Source of the DNA: Prevotella sp. tf2-5
GTDB lineage: Bacteria; Bacteroidota; Bacteroidia; Bacteroidales; Bacteroidaceae
Length of the DNA: 64,000 nt
Direction of reading: 5' to 3'
Assembly (NCBI RefSeq): GCF_900115435.1
Contig: NZ_FOWK01000013.1
Coordinates: forward strand, 1-64,000
Positions 38,881 through 48,668 of this stretch are shown here, one piece after another; position 1 is the stretch's first letter, and each line of letters opens with the position of its first letter. Below the pieces are notes generated by a model. That model was not told the origin of the DNA. It searched no databases and saw only the letters and a program-made list of their open reading frames with translations. A program made the position numbers and the translations under genes.

Positions 38881-40137
38881 ATGATGATGTATAGTGATAC
38901 GCTTGATGCTGTTTTGATATTTTTACAGGCATTGTTATGGGGGGGCGCAATTTATATTATCTGGGCAAAAAACAGATTGTTCGGTCTATTTTGTATGGTT
39001 TTGTACCTATATTTACTACCAACAGAAATAACATACCGTTTCTTTCATCATTTTGCCGATGATTATTGGGGACGAGATGTCTGGTATGATTTTTATGGAT
39101 TTGTTAGTCTATCATTATTATCATTGTTTTTATTCTTCAGTTTTAGTAAAAGTAAGAATAGAGTGTACAATGTTGTTTACAAGAAAAAAAGTAGCAATAA
39201 GTGGATAGGATATGGCATTGTTATCCTTTTTAGTATTATTTCATCTTATTATTTGTTTACAAATATTAATCTTATTACGTATCATAGTTTGGTAGAAAAT
39301 GGGTCAGAAGGCTATGAACTTAATTCTATCACCATAACTGATACACTAGTTAAAAGTCTTCCAGCTTTTGTTATACTACCTTTACTAACATTAGAGAAGA
39401 AAAGTATTTTGATAAAATTATTTGCTATATACAACATTATGCTTTTCTTTTCTTATGCTTTTATTACAGGAAATAGATCAGATATGCTTGGTTTTTTTAT
39501 GATCTTGGCTCTTTTATGGCTATATGGTAGGGAACTTAAATTAAAACAAATTTTAATTGTTGGTGTATCTGCATTATTATTTATATATATAGCGACTCAA
39601 ATGTCATCCTTAAGAGGCATTGAAGATGGAGGAAGTTTGGCCGAAACTCTGCTGAAACAAGACTATATGGCCCCTGCATATAACATAATTGGAGTTCAAG
39701 CTAAGAATATTGTTGCACCTTATGCTGTTGTATCTTCACAGATTTTGAAAATGTTTCCTTCAATGGGAGGAGAATGGCTTTATATAACAATATCCCCAAA
39801 AATATTTGGAGTAGAGTTTACTGCTTCTCAGAGTGCTGGCTTTCATCCTTTTACAGAAGGTTATCTTTTTGCAGGTTTTTTTGGTTTTTTGTATAATGGT
39901 ATAATAATAGGCGCATTATTGAAGCTTTGGAATAGATTTATGCAAACGAATAATAAATTGTTTAATCGTTTTATGTTCGCACTTATGGGGTGTTTGTTTT
40001 TTGCACTAATCAGAGCGCAGTCTATTAATTTCATAAGATTTATATTTTTTGAGTTCTTACCTGTTTCTTTTATTTATGCACAACTGAACAATGTAAGCAT
40101 ACATTATCTAGGGTTTTTCCAAACACGAAAAAAATAA
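38881..40137 (+). CDS. Wzy-like capsule repeat polymerase
   Basis: 418 residues, about 11 membrane helices with a larger periplasmic loop near residues 245-330 (QMSSLRGIEDGGSLAETLLK ... GVEFTASQSAGFHPFTEGYLF). Such sequences are poorly conserved; the call rests on the layout and on the position between a flippase and glycosyltransferases. A second ATG three bases downstream is equally possible. Confidence 0.75.
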   Translation: MMMYSDTLDAVLIFLQALLWGGAIYIIWAKNRLFGLFCMVLYLYLLPTEITYRFFHHFADDYWGRDVWYDFYGFVSLSLLSLFLFFSFSKSKNRVYNVVYKKKSSNKWIGYGIVILFSIISSYYLFTNINLITYHSLVENGSEGYELNSITITDTLVKSLPAFVILPLLTLEKKSILIKLFAIYNIMLFFSYAFITGNRSDMLGFFMILALLWLYGRELKLKQILIVGVSALLFIYIATQMSSLRGIEDGGSLAETLLKQDYMAPAYNIIGVQAKNIVAPYAVVSSQILKMFPSMGGEWLYITISPKIFGVEFTASQSAGFHPFTEGYLFAGFFGFLYNGIIIGALLKLWNRFMQTNNKLFNRFMFALMGCLFFALIRAQSINFIRFIFFEFLPVSFIYAQLNNVSIHYLGFFQTRKK

Positions 40138-40201
40138 AAATATAGGAAACCTATTGTCCTCCAGCAATCTTAGTATGTTAAGGATTTAGTATAGTCGATT
40201 T

Positions 40202-41233
40202 ATGTCAAAGGTACGTATTAAAAGTATTGACTTTCTCAAAGGAATTACAATTATATTAGTGGTGTGGGGGCATGCCATACAGACAATTAATCCATTACCA
40301 GGAGATAATACTATATTTAATTTGATTTATAGTTTCCACATACCTCTTTTTATGTTTTTAAGTGGTTTTGTGTCCTATAAGTTAAGAAATACATTAGATG
40401 ATATAAAAAAGAGGGCATATCAGTTGTTAATGCCATTTTTTGTGTACCCTCTAATAGCAGGCATATTGCTTCATGGAAATTTTTCTATATTACGCTGGGT
40501 GGAAATAATAGAAACGCCAGATAGTGGATTGTGGTTCCTGTACGTCCTGTTCTATATAACTTCTTTTTTCATAATTATAAACGTAATAAATTCGAAATCT
40601 GGTGGTGGCAAAAAGAGATTACACATTCTATATATCATAGGCTCAATAGCAGTGTTTATAATGTTCTCAGCAATTGCTATATATTTAAGGAAAGTTACAG
40701 GAGGTCGAGTGGATTACGGAACTTCATTGTTCGCCAGGCATACCATTTATTTTTTGCTCGGAATGATGTCAAGAGCATATATAGATAAGATAAAAAATCT
40801 CCTTCTAAGAACATGGTATATTTACATTCCTTTTTGGTTTGTATTAGCTTTATTTTGGAGAATGGGAAACAGTCCTTCATTTATCAATAATCCAAACATC
40901 GCTATAAATATGTTATACTATTATGTAACAGGAGTGATGGGTATTGTTATGATGTTTTCTATTTGCTTGAGATTTGTAACACAAGAATCTAATAATATAA
41001 TGGTTGGAGTTGTTACATATATAGGAACAATCACTTTGGGAATATATGCAATTTACATATCTATCGTAATGCGAGTAGTTTGTGAGTATTTTGAATCATG
41101 GAATATCAATTATTCATTGACAGTATTATTGTCTTTTATATGCTCAATGTTAATATGCGTTCTATTAATAAAGATCATTGAAAAGTTGAATGTATTACCA
41201 CAGCTTTTACTGGGCAAAGTAAGATACAAATAA
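40202..41233 (+). CDS. Acyltransferase family 3 membrane protein
   Basis: 343 residues with about 10 membrane helices and the family start SIDFLKGITIILVVWGHAIQ (the histidine is the expected catalytic one), followed by FHIPLFMFLSGF. These enzymes move acetyl or larger acyl groups from CoA to sugars across the membrane. Given the acyl module downstream, this is a candidate to transfer its product, but that is inference. Confidence 0.85.
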   Translation: MSKVRIKSIDFLKGITIILVVWGHAIQTINPLPGDNTIFNLIYSFHIPLFMFLSGFVSYKLRNTLDDIKKRAYQLLMPFFVYPLIAGILLHGNFSILRWVEIIETPDSGLWFLYVLFYITSFFIIINVINSKSGGGKKRLHILYIIGSIAVFIMFSAIAIYLRKVTGGRVDYGTSLFARHTIYFLLGMMSRAYIDKIKNLLLRTWYIYIPFWFVLALFWRMGNSPSFINNPNIAINMLYYYVTGVMGIVMMFSICLRFVTQESNNIMVGVVTYIGTITLGIYAIYISIVMRVVCEYFESWNINYSLTVLLSFICSMLICVLLIKIIEKLNVLPQLLLGKVRYK

Positions 41234-41235
41234 GT

Positions 41236-42234
41236 ATGAAGAAACTATTATTTCTTGCAAACATACAACACGGAGAATCACCAACAGGTGGGGGCGTACA
41301 AACGAGAAATCAATATATGCTCAGGTGGTTTCAACAAAGATATGATACCAAATTCTATGATACCTGGCAGAAAAGCGCATTTACGTCATTGATCTCAAGT
41401 ATCCTCTTGACATTATTTTATCATAATAGATTAATAGTAGTAAGTTATGGGATACGAGGAGCAAAAGCTTTAGCCAGCGTATTTAAATTTTTTCATATTG
41501 ATAGAAATATTTTGTTGTTTGTTCCAGGGGGTGATGTTCTTAAGTATGTGTCAGGAAGAGATATTAAAACATTATCTTTTTACAATATGATTTTTGTGCA
41601 AGGAAACTATTTGAAAGAAGCATTAAATCAATGTGGTTTTACAAATATATATTATTGCCCAAACTTTAAAAAAATTGATTATTATCCAATTCATAAAGTG
41701 AAAACTGGGAATATAAGGTTTGTTTATGTTGGCAGATTGCTAAAAGAAAAGGGAATTGATGTTATGCTTGAAGCATTCAAGAAAATTGAGAATGCGGACT
41801 GTAGCCTTACAATTTATGGTAAAGAAACGGAACGTTATAATAGGGATTATTTTTCGTCATTAGATTGTACTAACTTGTTTTTTAAAGGTTATTTGGATCT
41901 AAAACAAAAGGAAGGATATGACGAATTAGCAAGTTACGATGTGTTGGTATTTCCAACATATTATGAGGGTGAAGGCTTTCCTGGAACGTTAGTAGATGCC
42001 TTGATATGTGGTCTGCCTGTAATAGCAACAGATTTTAATGCAAACACAGAAATAATCTCTGATAAGCAATCTGGCATAATTGTACCCGCCAATGATCCGG
42101 AAATCCTTAATAATGCGATGCTCGCGGTTATAAATGGTGAAGAGGACTTACATGATATGTCAGATTGTAGTAGACGAGAAGCTGCGAAGTATGATATAGA
42201 TAGTGTATTGGACCCAATTTTCTGTAATTTGTAA
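41236..42234 (+). CDS. GT4 family glycosyltransferase
   Basis: 332 residues with GT-B fold features: IRFVYVGRLLKEKGIDVMLEAF at the C-domain start, FPTYYEGEGFPGTLVDALICGLPVIATDF with the E-x7-E pair. Donor and acceptor are unknown. It starts 2 bases after the acyltransferase stop. Confidence 0.88.
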   Translation: MKKLLFLANIQHGESPTGGGVQTRNQYMLRWFQQRYDTKFYDTWQKSAFTSLISSILLTLFYHNRLIVVSYGIRGAKALASVFKFFHIDRNILLFVPGGDVLKYVSGRDIKTLSFYNMIFVQGNYLKEALNQCGFTNIYYCPNFKKIDYYPIHKVKTGNIRFVYVGRLLKEKGIDVMLEAFKKIENADCSLTIYGKETERYNRDYFSSLDCTNLFFKGYLDLKQKEGYDELASYDVLVFPTYYEGEGFPGTLVDALICGLPVIATDFNANTEIISDKQSGIIVPANDPEILNNAMLAVINGEEDLHDMSDCSRREAAKYDIDSVLDPIFCNL

Positions 42235-42251
42235 GAAAGTATATAATTGAA

Positions 42252-43133
42252 ATGAAGATAGTAAATATTATAGGTGGTCTTGGGAATCAGATGCTCCAGT
42301 ATGCATACGCCATTAGGTGGAAAGCAATGAACCCAGAAGAGGAAGTGCTACTTGACTTGGGACATTTTCATGGGTATGGTCTCCACAATGGATATGAGTT
42401 GGATAGAATATTTGGTCAAAAACTGCCGACTGCGAAATGGTGGCAGATACTACGAGTGACATGGTATTTACCTTGGTACAAACCGTCCAGATTGCTGAGA
42501 CGCATCATGCCCCGCCGAAAAACGGAATGCATAGAGAAACCTTGGTTTGAATACAAAGAAATATATAATAATTGGGAGGGCAATGGGTATTTTGAGGGAT
42601 ATTGGCATTATCCAGAGCTTCATAGACCCTTTATGGATAAGATAAGGAGCGCATTTACATTCCCTCCGTTTGAAGACGAAGAAAACAGACGAATAGCACA
42701 CCAGATTAGTTCGGTAGACTCAATAACTTTGCATATAAGAAGAGGTGATTACGTAGATGCTCCACCCTTCAAGGATATATGTACAGACTTGTTTTATTGG
42801 AGAGCTATATCAAAGGCAATTAATTTTTGTGAGAATCCGATATTTTTTATATTTAGTAATGACATAGAATATTGTAAAAAACTATTCTTGGACTATCAGG
42901 ACAAATACCAGATAATTTATGTAGATCATAATCATGGTGGTAATAGCTTTCGTGATATGCAATTGATGACCTTGGCCAAGGTTAATATTATTGCAAACTC
43001 TTCGTTTTCATGGTGGGGAGCTTGGCTGAATGAGAGAGAGGGACACCAGACTATAACTCCTACGCCGTGGGTGAATTATACTGATTCACTAGACATGATA
43101 CCAAAGGAATGGATTAAAATTTCAGGAAGATGA
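42252..43133 (+). CDS. Alpha-1,2-fucosyltransferase (GT11)
   Basis: 293 residues with the GT11 N-terminal motif GGLGNQMLQYAYA and the central LHIRRGDYV motif (about 160-168). It should transfer fucose from GDP-L-fucose, which gmd and fcl at 9.4-12.4 kb would supply, linking the two halves of the locus. Its stop overlaps the next ATG (43130). Confidence 0.92.
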   Translation: MKIVNIIGGLGNQMLQYAYAIRWKAMNPEEEVLLDLGHFHGYGLHNGYELDRIFGQKLPTAKWWQILRVTWYLPWYKPSRLLRRIMPRRKTECIEKPWFEYKEIYNNWEGNGYFEGYWHYPELHRPFMDKIRSAFTFPPFEDEENRRIAHQISSVDSITLHIRRGDYVDAPPFKDICTDLFYWRAISKAINFCENPIFFIFSNDIEYCKKLFLDYQDKYQIIYVDHNHGGNSFRDMQLMTLAKVNIIANSSFSWWGAWLNEREGHQTITPTPWVNYTDSLDMIPKEWIKISGR

Positions 43134-44023
43134 AATATCGTACTTTTTCTTTTGTTGATAAAATATACGCGGCATTCGCTCCAAAGGCAGAAGGTTTGGA
43201 TGTAGATACGAAGCGCATTGTAGATCTCATAAAGGACAATGAGCCTTGTATGATATCCCGTTTTGGTTCTACTGAACTACAAACATTATGGTATTCTCGC
43301 TTTTTCCCGATGTCACTACCATTGAAGTCGCGAACTTATTATAATATACAAACTGCATCAGGCTTTTTCCCTGTGACTCACGAGAATCTTAAACGCTTCT
43401 ATAAGGAGTATAAGGAAGATGTGAAGGAAATGGACATGCTGGTAAGTTGGCGTGTTGAGGAATTGTTTTTTAAAGACTGGATAGGTGAGAAGCAGATGAT
43501 AAGGAAAACATCAATGGACACGTTTTATTCACAGGAACAGCCTTGGACAGCAGCTCTTGAAGGACAGCGTGTGTTAGTTGTTCATCCTTTCGCTGAGACA
43601 GTTGAGAAACAGTATAATGAATCGAGAGATAGATTGTTTGCAAATCCATTAGTATTACCTGAATTTGCGAGCCTCCAAACTGTAAAAGCTGTTCAGTCGA
43701 TTGCTGGAGAGAAGGTGCAGTATGCAGATTGGTTTGAAGCACTCGATTATATGAAGTCAGAAATAAACAAAAAAGATTATGATATAGCTTTGATAGGTTG
43801 TGGCGCATATGGACTGCCACTGGCAGCCCATGTAAAACGTATGGGCAAGAAAGCTGTACATATGGGAGGCATATTACAGTTTTTGTTCGGAATCAAAAGT
43901 GTTCGGTATGAAGAACTTGAAGAAACGAAAAATTATATAAATCATTTTTTTGTATATCCTAGTGACAAAGATAAACCCAAGAATGCGTCATTAGTAGAAG
44001 GCGGATGCTACTGGGGGAAATAA
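43130..44023 (+). CDS. GT-D fold glycosyltransferase (DUF1792 type)
   Basis: 297 residues. CMISRFGSTELQTL, the DxE-like region QPWTAALEGQRVLVVHPFA, and ALIGCGAYGLPLAAHVKRMGKKAVHMGG fit the GT-D group first described in streptococcal Fap1 glycosylation (GalT1/DUF1792). Acceptor unknown. It overlaps the fucosyltransferase by 4 bases. Confidence 0.82.
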   Translation: MKYRTFSFVDKIYAAFAPKAEGLDVDTKRIVDLIKDNEPCMISRFGSTELQTLWYSRFFPMSLPLKSRTYYNIQTASGFFPVTHENLKRFYKEYKEDVKEMDMLVSWRVEELFFKDWIGEKQMIRKTSMDTFYSQEQPWTAALEGQRVLVVHPFAETVEKQYNESRDRLFANPLVLPEFASLQTVKAVQSIAGEKVQYADWFEALDYMKSEINKKDYDIALIGCGAYGLPLAAHVKRMGKKAVHMGGILQFLFGIKSVRYEELEETKNYINHFFVYPSDKDKPKNASLVEGGCYWGK

Positions 44024-44034
44024 TATAGTTTATT

Positions 44035-44679
44035 ATGAGTGAAATAAGATTTAGATTGGCAAAGCCAAGCGATGCAAAACAAATTGCGAATGTGCATTAT
44101 CATGTGCGTGACAAGTATGGCGAAGGTTTTTTTGCTCACGTCAATAAGAGTTTTTTAAAACAATATTATAAGATGGTCTTAAATGACCCGTGGCAGATAG
44201 TTGTATGTGCTGAGTTGAATGGCAAGATTCTCGGTTTTAGTAGTGGCTCGATGGATACGGCCATGGAGTTCAAGACATTTCGTCGCAACAAATGGAAATT
44301 CATATGGCCATTGTTTACAACAGCACTGGCAAACCCTAAAATAATCAAAGCAGCATTAGACCGGTTTAAATCAACAGGAGAAGGAAGCACCAAGAAATTT
44401 ATCAATTCTAGTGGTGCAAGAAATGAATTCTGGGCATGGCTGCCTGGAAGGGACGATTCATATATGTCAATCTATACACAAGACCTGATGCTTTTTTTTA
44501 TGAAGATGTTTGGCATAAAGGAAGTATATGGCGAAATGGATACTATCAATAAGAAGGTTGTGAAAATGCAATTGAAGAATGGTTCAAAACCGCTTGAAAC
44601 ATTTATAATGCCTGATGGCCGAGAGCGGATGAGTTGCGTTCTGTACCTTGATGAGTATAAATTTAAATTTCCAAAATAA
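44035..44679 (+). CDS. GNAT-type acetyltransferase
   Basis: 214 residues with GNAT features: IRFRLAKPSDAKQIANVHYH at the start, QIVVCAELNGKILGFSSGS as the beta4 region, and a C-terminal part that would close the fold; the usual Q/RxxGxG site is weak, partly replaced by MAFKTFRRN-like basic residues. It may acylate an amino sugar. It is the last gene before the acyl module, 8 bases away. Confidence 0.7.
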   Translation: MSEIRFRLAKPSDAKQIANVHYHVRDKYGEGFFAHVNKSFLKQYYKMVLNDPWQIVVCAELNGKILGFSSGSMDTAMEFKTFRRNKWKFIWPLFTTALANPKIIKAALDRFKSTGEGSTKKFINSSGARNEFWAWLPGRDDSYMSIYTQDLMLFFMKMFGIKEVYGEMDTINKKVVKMQLKNGSKPLETFIMPDGRERMSCVLYLDEYKFKFPK

Positions 44680-44687
44680 TAATAAGA

Positions 44688-45626
44688 ATGAAAGCTTTTT
44701 TGTTTCCTGGCCAAGGTAGCCAGAAAGAACACATGGGAAAGGATCTCTATGACACTTTCCCAAAGGCAAAAGCCATTTTCGAACAGGCCAATGACGTGTT
44801 AGGAGAACGATTCTCAGATACACTTTTTAATGCGACAGAAGACCTACTGATGGATACCCGCTATACGCAGATGGGTATATTTATCTACGAAGTCGCCCTT
44901 GCACTGGGGCAGGAAGAGGTAAAACCAGACTGTGTTGCAGGACACTCACTTGGCGAATATGCAGCATTGGTTGTATCAGGTGTCTTAACCTTTGAAGAAA
45001 CACTTCCGTTTATCAAGAAGCGTGGAGAAGTTTTTTACGAGGCATTCCAGAAACATCCAAGTGCTATGGGGGCTATCATTGGTGTTCCTGATGAGCAAGT
45101 ACTAGATGTACTGAAGCAAGTGGGTGACGAAGATGGTGAAAACCTCTATATTGCAAATTACAACGGGCCAGGCCAATTGGTGATTACTGGCGCACGTGCC
45201 AGCATTAAGAAAGCATGTAAGAAACTGAAGGAGATGGGAGCCAAACGGGCTTTAGTGCTCCCAATGAAAGGAGTTGGACACTCTCCTAATTCTGCAGAAG
45301 AGGGGGAAATATTAGGCGTTGAGTTGAAGAATCTTAATTTTAAAGATGCTCAGATACCCATTTATCAGGATGCTGATGGCGAACCACATACCAATGCACA
45401 AGAAATATTGGATAATCAGATCAAACTGATGACCTATCCTGTACAGTGGACTAAGTTGACAAACCGAATGGATGAGGATGGTGTGAAAGAATTTTATGAG
45501 TGTGGAACAGACGATACACTTCAGAAGATAGTAAAGCGTATGAAGCCAGATTCAGTAGTAACTTCACTCCTTCATATTCCAACATACGAAGGTAAGATAC
45601 ATGATTTTTCAGTTGTAAAAGAATAG
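44688..45626 (+). CDS. Malonyl-CoA:ACP transacylase (FabD-like)
   Basis: 312 residues with FPGQGSQ at the start and the nucleophile S87 in AGHSLGEYAAL; the catalytic histidine is in GVGHSPNS. It would load malonyl groups onto the carrier protein coded next. This is a second, locus-specific copy by inference, as cells have a housekeeping fabD elsewhere. It starts the acyl module. Confidence 0.9.
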   Translation: MKAFLFPGQGSQKEHMGKDLYDTFPKAKAIFEQANDVLGERFSDTLFNATEDLLMDTRYTQMGIFIYEVALALGQEEVKPDCVAGHSLGEYAALVVSGVLTFEETLPFIKKRGEVFYEAFQKHPSAMGAIIGVPDEQVLDVLKQVGDEDGENLYIANYNGPGQLVITGARASIKKACKKLKEMGAKRALVLPMKGVGHSPNSAEEGEILGVELKNLNFKDAQIPIYQDADGEPHTNAQEILDNQIKLMTYPVQWTKLTNRMDEDGVKEFYECGTDDTLQKIVKRMKPDSVVTSLLHIPTYEGKIHDFSVVKE

Positions 45627-45670
45627 AGATATTAGTACTATTGTAATTAACATTTTAAACGTTTAAAATT

Positions 45671-45898
45671 ATGACATTAGATGAATTTGTAGAGGCATTT
45701 GCCGCAGAGTTTGACGAGACACCTGAGGATCAGTTCAAGGCTGATACATTGTTCAAAGAACTGGACGAATGGAGTTCATTAACAGCTCTCTCCATTATCT
45801 CAATGGTTGATGAGGCCTACGACAAGCAGATAACGGGTGCAGATATCCGTAGCTGCGCAACTATCAAGGAACTGTATAATCTTGTAGAAAGCAAGTAA
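45671..45898 (+). CDS. Acyl carrier protein 1
   Basis: 75 residues, acidic, four-helix layout. The phosphopantetheine serine is S36 in DEWSSLTAL, where the common D-S-L is W-S-S-L-like, a known variant in secondary-metabolism carriers. It lies between FabD and the first SDR. Confidence 0.85.
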   Translation: MTLDEFVEAFAAEFDETPEDQFKADTLFKELDEWSSLTALSIISMVDEAYDKQITGADIRSCATIKELYNLVESK

Positions 45899-45899
45899 A

Positions 45900-46649
45900 A
45901 TGTACAATCCCTTTTCTTTATGCGGGAAGACGATTCTGGTAACGGGAGCGTCTTCCGGCATTGGTCAATCGACAGCGATTGAGTGTTCAAAGATGGGCGC
46001 TTCAGTCATAATTACGGGCAGAAACGAACAACGACTGAAAGAAACATTTCTTCAGTTGGAAGAAGGCAGCCACCAGATGATAGCTGCTGATATATCAAAA
46101 TTTGAAGAAATAAAAAAGTTATCGGATGAGTGTCCTCCTTTGGATGGTATTTCTCATAATGCAGGAATAGGTAAAGTATTGCCAGTGAAATTCATTAAGC
46201 CGTCCGACCTTGATGATATACTAACAACAAATACAGAGGCTCCAATTCTACTTACGCAGACTCTTTTAAAAAAGAAGAAAATCAAAAAAGACGCCTCTAT
46301 TGTGTTTACATCCTCCCTTTGTGGCGTATATTGTGTGCATTATGGTGAATCTGTGTATGCTGCTTCGAAAGGAGCGCTAAGTGGTTTTGCAAAAGGAGCT
46401 GCTTTAGAACTGGCAGCACAAGGAATCCGCGTAAATTGCATCAATCCGAGTATTATACAAACGCCCCTTTTTAATACAATTAGTGTGTTAGATGAAGAAG
46501 AGCGAGAAACAAAACTAAAGAACTATCCAATTAAGCGACTCGGACTGCCAACAGATACAGCATGGGCAATTATTTATTTTTTGTCAGAAGCATCAGCGTG
46601 GGTAACAGGAAATAATCTTAAAATTGATGGAGGCTATACACTGATATGA
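45900..46649 (+). CDS. SDR oxidoreductase, FabG-like, intact
   Basis: 249 residues with TGASSGIG (15-22), catalytic S139, Y153 and K157 (YAASK), and the C-terminal GNNLKIDGGYTLI. It probably reduces a 3-oxoacyl group or a related ketone. Its stop overlaps the next ATG by 4 bases. The next gene is its paralogue. Confidence 0.88.
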   Translation: MYNPFSLCGKTILVTGASSGIGQSTAIECSKMGASVIITGRNEQRLKETFLQLEEGSHQMIAADISKFEEIKKLSDECPPLDGISHNAGIGKVLPVKFIKPSDLDDILTTNTEAPILLTQTLLKKKKIKKDASIVFTSSLCGVYCVHYGESVYAASKGALSGFAKGAALELAAQGIRVNCINPSIIQTPLFNTISVLDEEERETKLKNYPIKRLGLPTDTAWAIIYFLSEASAWVTGNNLKIDGGYTLI

Positions 46650-47332
46650 AGAATTATAATCCGTTTACACTGGAAAACAAGTCTGTACTTGTAATAGGTC
46701 AAACCTATGAGATAGGACAGATAGTGGCTGCTTCCTGCGAAAAAGCAGGGGCTGATTTGATAGACGGCCCAATTGCTTATGATGAAGATGGCCTTATAGA
46801 ATTTGTAAATAAATGTCCATCAGTAGATGGCCTTGTTATTGTCGCAGGAGCAAACAAAACAATTTTGTCTCAATTCGTAACAGAAAGCGAAATTGTTGAC
46901 TTTTTTAATAAAAATGTTATACATGGCGTAATGTTATGTAAGAAGTTGCAAAAAAAGAAAAAAATATCAAAAGGAGCATCGGTCGTTTTTGTATCAACTC
47001 TTGCTGGTATTGATAATGTTCATTACGGAGACATCGTAAATGCAATATGCGGAAGTGCGATAAGCGGGTTAAGTAAGAGCTTAGCTTTAGAATATGGTCA
47101 GAAAAATATCCGTGTTAATCATATACGCTATGGAGTCATAGCTACACAAGAAATGACAGCCAACGCTCTACTTAGTGATGAGGAGCTCAAAGAAAAGCAA
47201 TCATATTTTCCTTTAAAGAGGTTTGGCAAGCCCTCTGAAATAGCAAATTCTGTATTGTTTTTCTTGTCGGATGCATCTACTTGGATAACAGGCGCTGATA
47301 TTAGGATAGATGGAGGCTATTCTCTAATATAA
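46646..47332 (+). CDS. SDR paralogue lacking catalytic residues (pseudoenzyme)
   Basis: 228 residues, clearly the same fold as the upstream SDR (shared NVHYGD, IRVNHIR, ITGADIRIDGGYSLI). The cofactor motif TGxxxGxG has become IGQTYEIGQ, and the catalytic Y-x-x-x-K is N132-x-x-x-G136. Helix text is kept and the reading frame is open, so this looks like a kept structural partner rather than a decaying gene. It may pair with the active SDR. Confidence 0.85.
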   Translation: MKNYNPFTLENKSVLVIGQTYEIGQIVAASCEKAGADLIDGPIAYDEDGLIEFVNKCPSVDGLVIVAGANKTILSQFVTESEIVDFFNKNVIHGVMLCKKLQKKKKISKGASVVFVSTLAGIDNVHYGDIVNAICGSAISGLSKSLALEYGQKNIRVNHIRYGVIATQEMTANALLSDEELKEKQSYFPLKRFGKPSEIANSVLFFLSDASTWITGADIRIDGGYSLI

Positions 47333-47358
47333 TGAGATAAATAAAATTTTATATTTAT

Positions 47359-48420
47359 ATGGCATTTATAAAAATAGACAAAGTAGCAGTTCGCGGTATG
47401 GCAGCGTGCGTACCAGAACATATAGAAGAGAACATTGACTTACCCTTCTTTAAAGATGGAGAAGCTGAGCGTGTTATAGCTCAAACGGGAATAGAAAGAA
47501 AACATACCGTTGGAGAAGGAGATTTTACGACAGCAGATCTGTGTGAAAAAGCATGCAATGAACTCATTGAGAAACTAGGTTGGGAAAGAGACAGCATTGA
47601 TGCAATAGTGTTTGTTTGCTCAGTAGGTGACTATATATTACCACCTTCTTCGTGCTTGCTTCAAGACAGGCTTGGCTTGTCGGAGTCCTGTTTAGCTATA
47701 GACATCAAACAGGGTTGTCCCGGCTGGGTAATAGGGATGAGTACAGCGACAGCCCTAGTTGCCACGGGCTCCATTAAGCGAGCAATCTTGATGAATGGAG
47801 ATTTGAATTCTCTTTTGAATTCCAGAAGAGATAAGGAAACTGCGCCAATTTTTGGAGATGCAGGAGCAGCAACGGCTTTGGAATATGATGAAAATGCCCC
47901 CACTATGTATTTCTACCACGGAACAAGAGGTAAAGACTTTAAATTTGCATATATTCCAGAGGGCGGGCATCGTAATAAGCTAACACCAGAATCTTTGGAA
48001 TATAAGGAAATCAGACCAAATGTTTTAAGAAGAGGTATCGATACGATTATGGATGGTATGGGAGTATTTGCATTCGGATTAAATGTAGGTCCCAAACTGA
48101 TTAAATGTCCTTGTGAACATTACGGTCTGAATATGGACGAAGTTGATTTCTTTGTTTTCCATCAGGCAAACAAATATTTGATTGACAAAATAAGAAAGAA
48201 ATTAAAGATAGAACCAGAAAGAGTTCCTTATTGTATTAAGGATTTTGGAAATACTGGTAACTGTTGTGTTCCACTAACCCTGGTGTCGCAATGTAATGAG
48301 GAGATGAATAACAAGAAGTTGAAAATAATGGGCTGTGCTTTTGGTGTAGGAATGGCATGGTCTAGTGTTTATTTCGAGACAGATAAAATCGTTTGTCCAC
48401 AATTATTATTATACAAATAA
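47359..48420 (+). CDS. 3-oxoacyl-ACP synthase III-like enzyme
   Basis: 353 residues, KASIII (FabH) type, with the catalytic triad C120 (IKQGCPGW), H268 (FVFHQANKY) and N298 (DFGNTGNCC). It would condense an acyl-CoA starter with malonyl-ACP. It is the only condensing enzyme in the module, so at most one extension is expected unless it borrows housekeeping FabF. Confidence 0.9.
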   Translation: MAFIKIDKVAVRGMAACVPEHIEENIDLPFFKDGEAERVIAQTGIERKHTVGEGDFTTADLCEKACNELIEKLGWERDSIDAIVFVCSVGDYILPPSSCLLQDRLGLSESCLAIDIKQGCPGWVIGMSTATALVATGSIKRAILMNGDLNSLLNSRRDKETAPIFGDAGAATALEYDENAPTMYFYHGTRGKDFKFAYIPEGGHRNKLTPESLEYKEIRPNVLRRGIDTIMDGMGVFAFGLNVGPKLIKCPCEHYGLNMDEVDFFVFHQANKYLIDKIRKKLKIEPERVPYCIKDFGNTGNCCVPLTLVSQCNEEMNNKKLKIMGCAFGVGMAWSSVYFETDKIVCPQLLLYK

Positions 48421-48431
48421 AATTTTATATT

Positions 48432-48668
48432 ATGACAAATTTAGAGAAGTACACAAACGTGTTTGTAGAAAATCTGCAGGTAACGGCAGATCAGTGTAAA
48501 GGCCTTCAGTACCAGGGAGTAGAACTTTGGGACTCTGTTGGTCACATGACTTTAGTTGCAGCTCTTGAGGATGCATTTGATATTATGCTTGAGACCGATG
48601 ATATTGTTGATCTGTCATCGTTTGAAAAAGGAATGGAAATCCTCAAGAAATATGATGTTGAATTCTGA
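48432..48668 (+). CDS. Acyl carrier protein 2
   Basis: 78 residues from ATG 48432; an upstream in-frame start would overlap the KASIII gene. The carrier serine is S35 in LWDSVGHM. It is more unusual than carrier 1 and is likely dedicated to a second intermediate. Its stop overlaps the dehydratase start by 1 base. Confidence 0.85.
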   Translation: MTNLEKYTNVFVENLQVTADQCKGLQYQGVELWDSVGHMTLVAALEDAFDIMLETDDIVDLSSFEKGMEILKKYDVEF

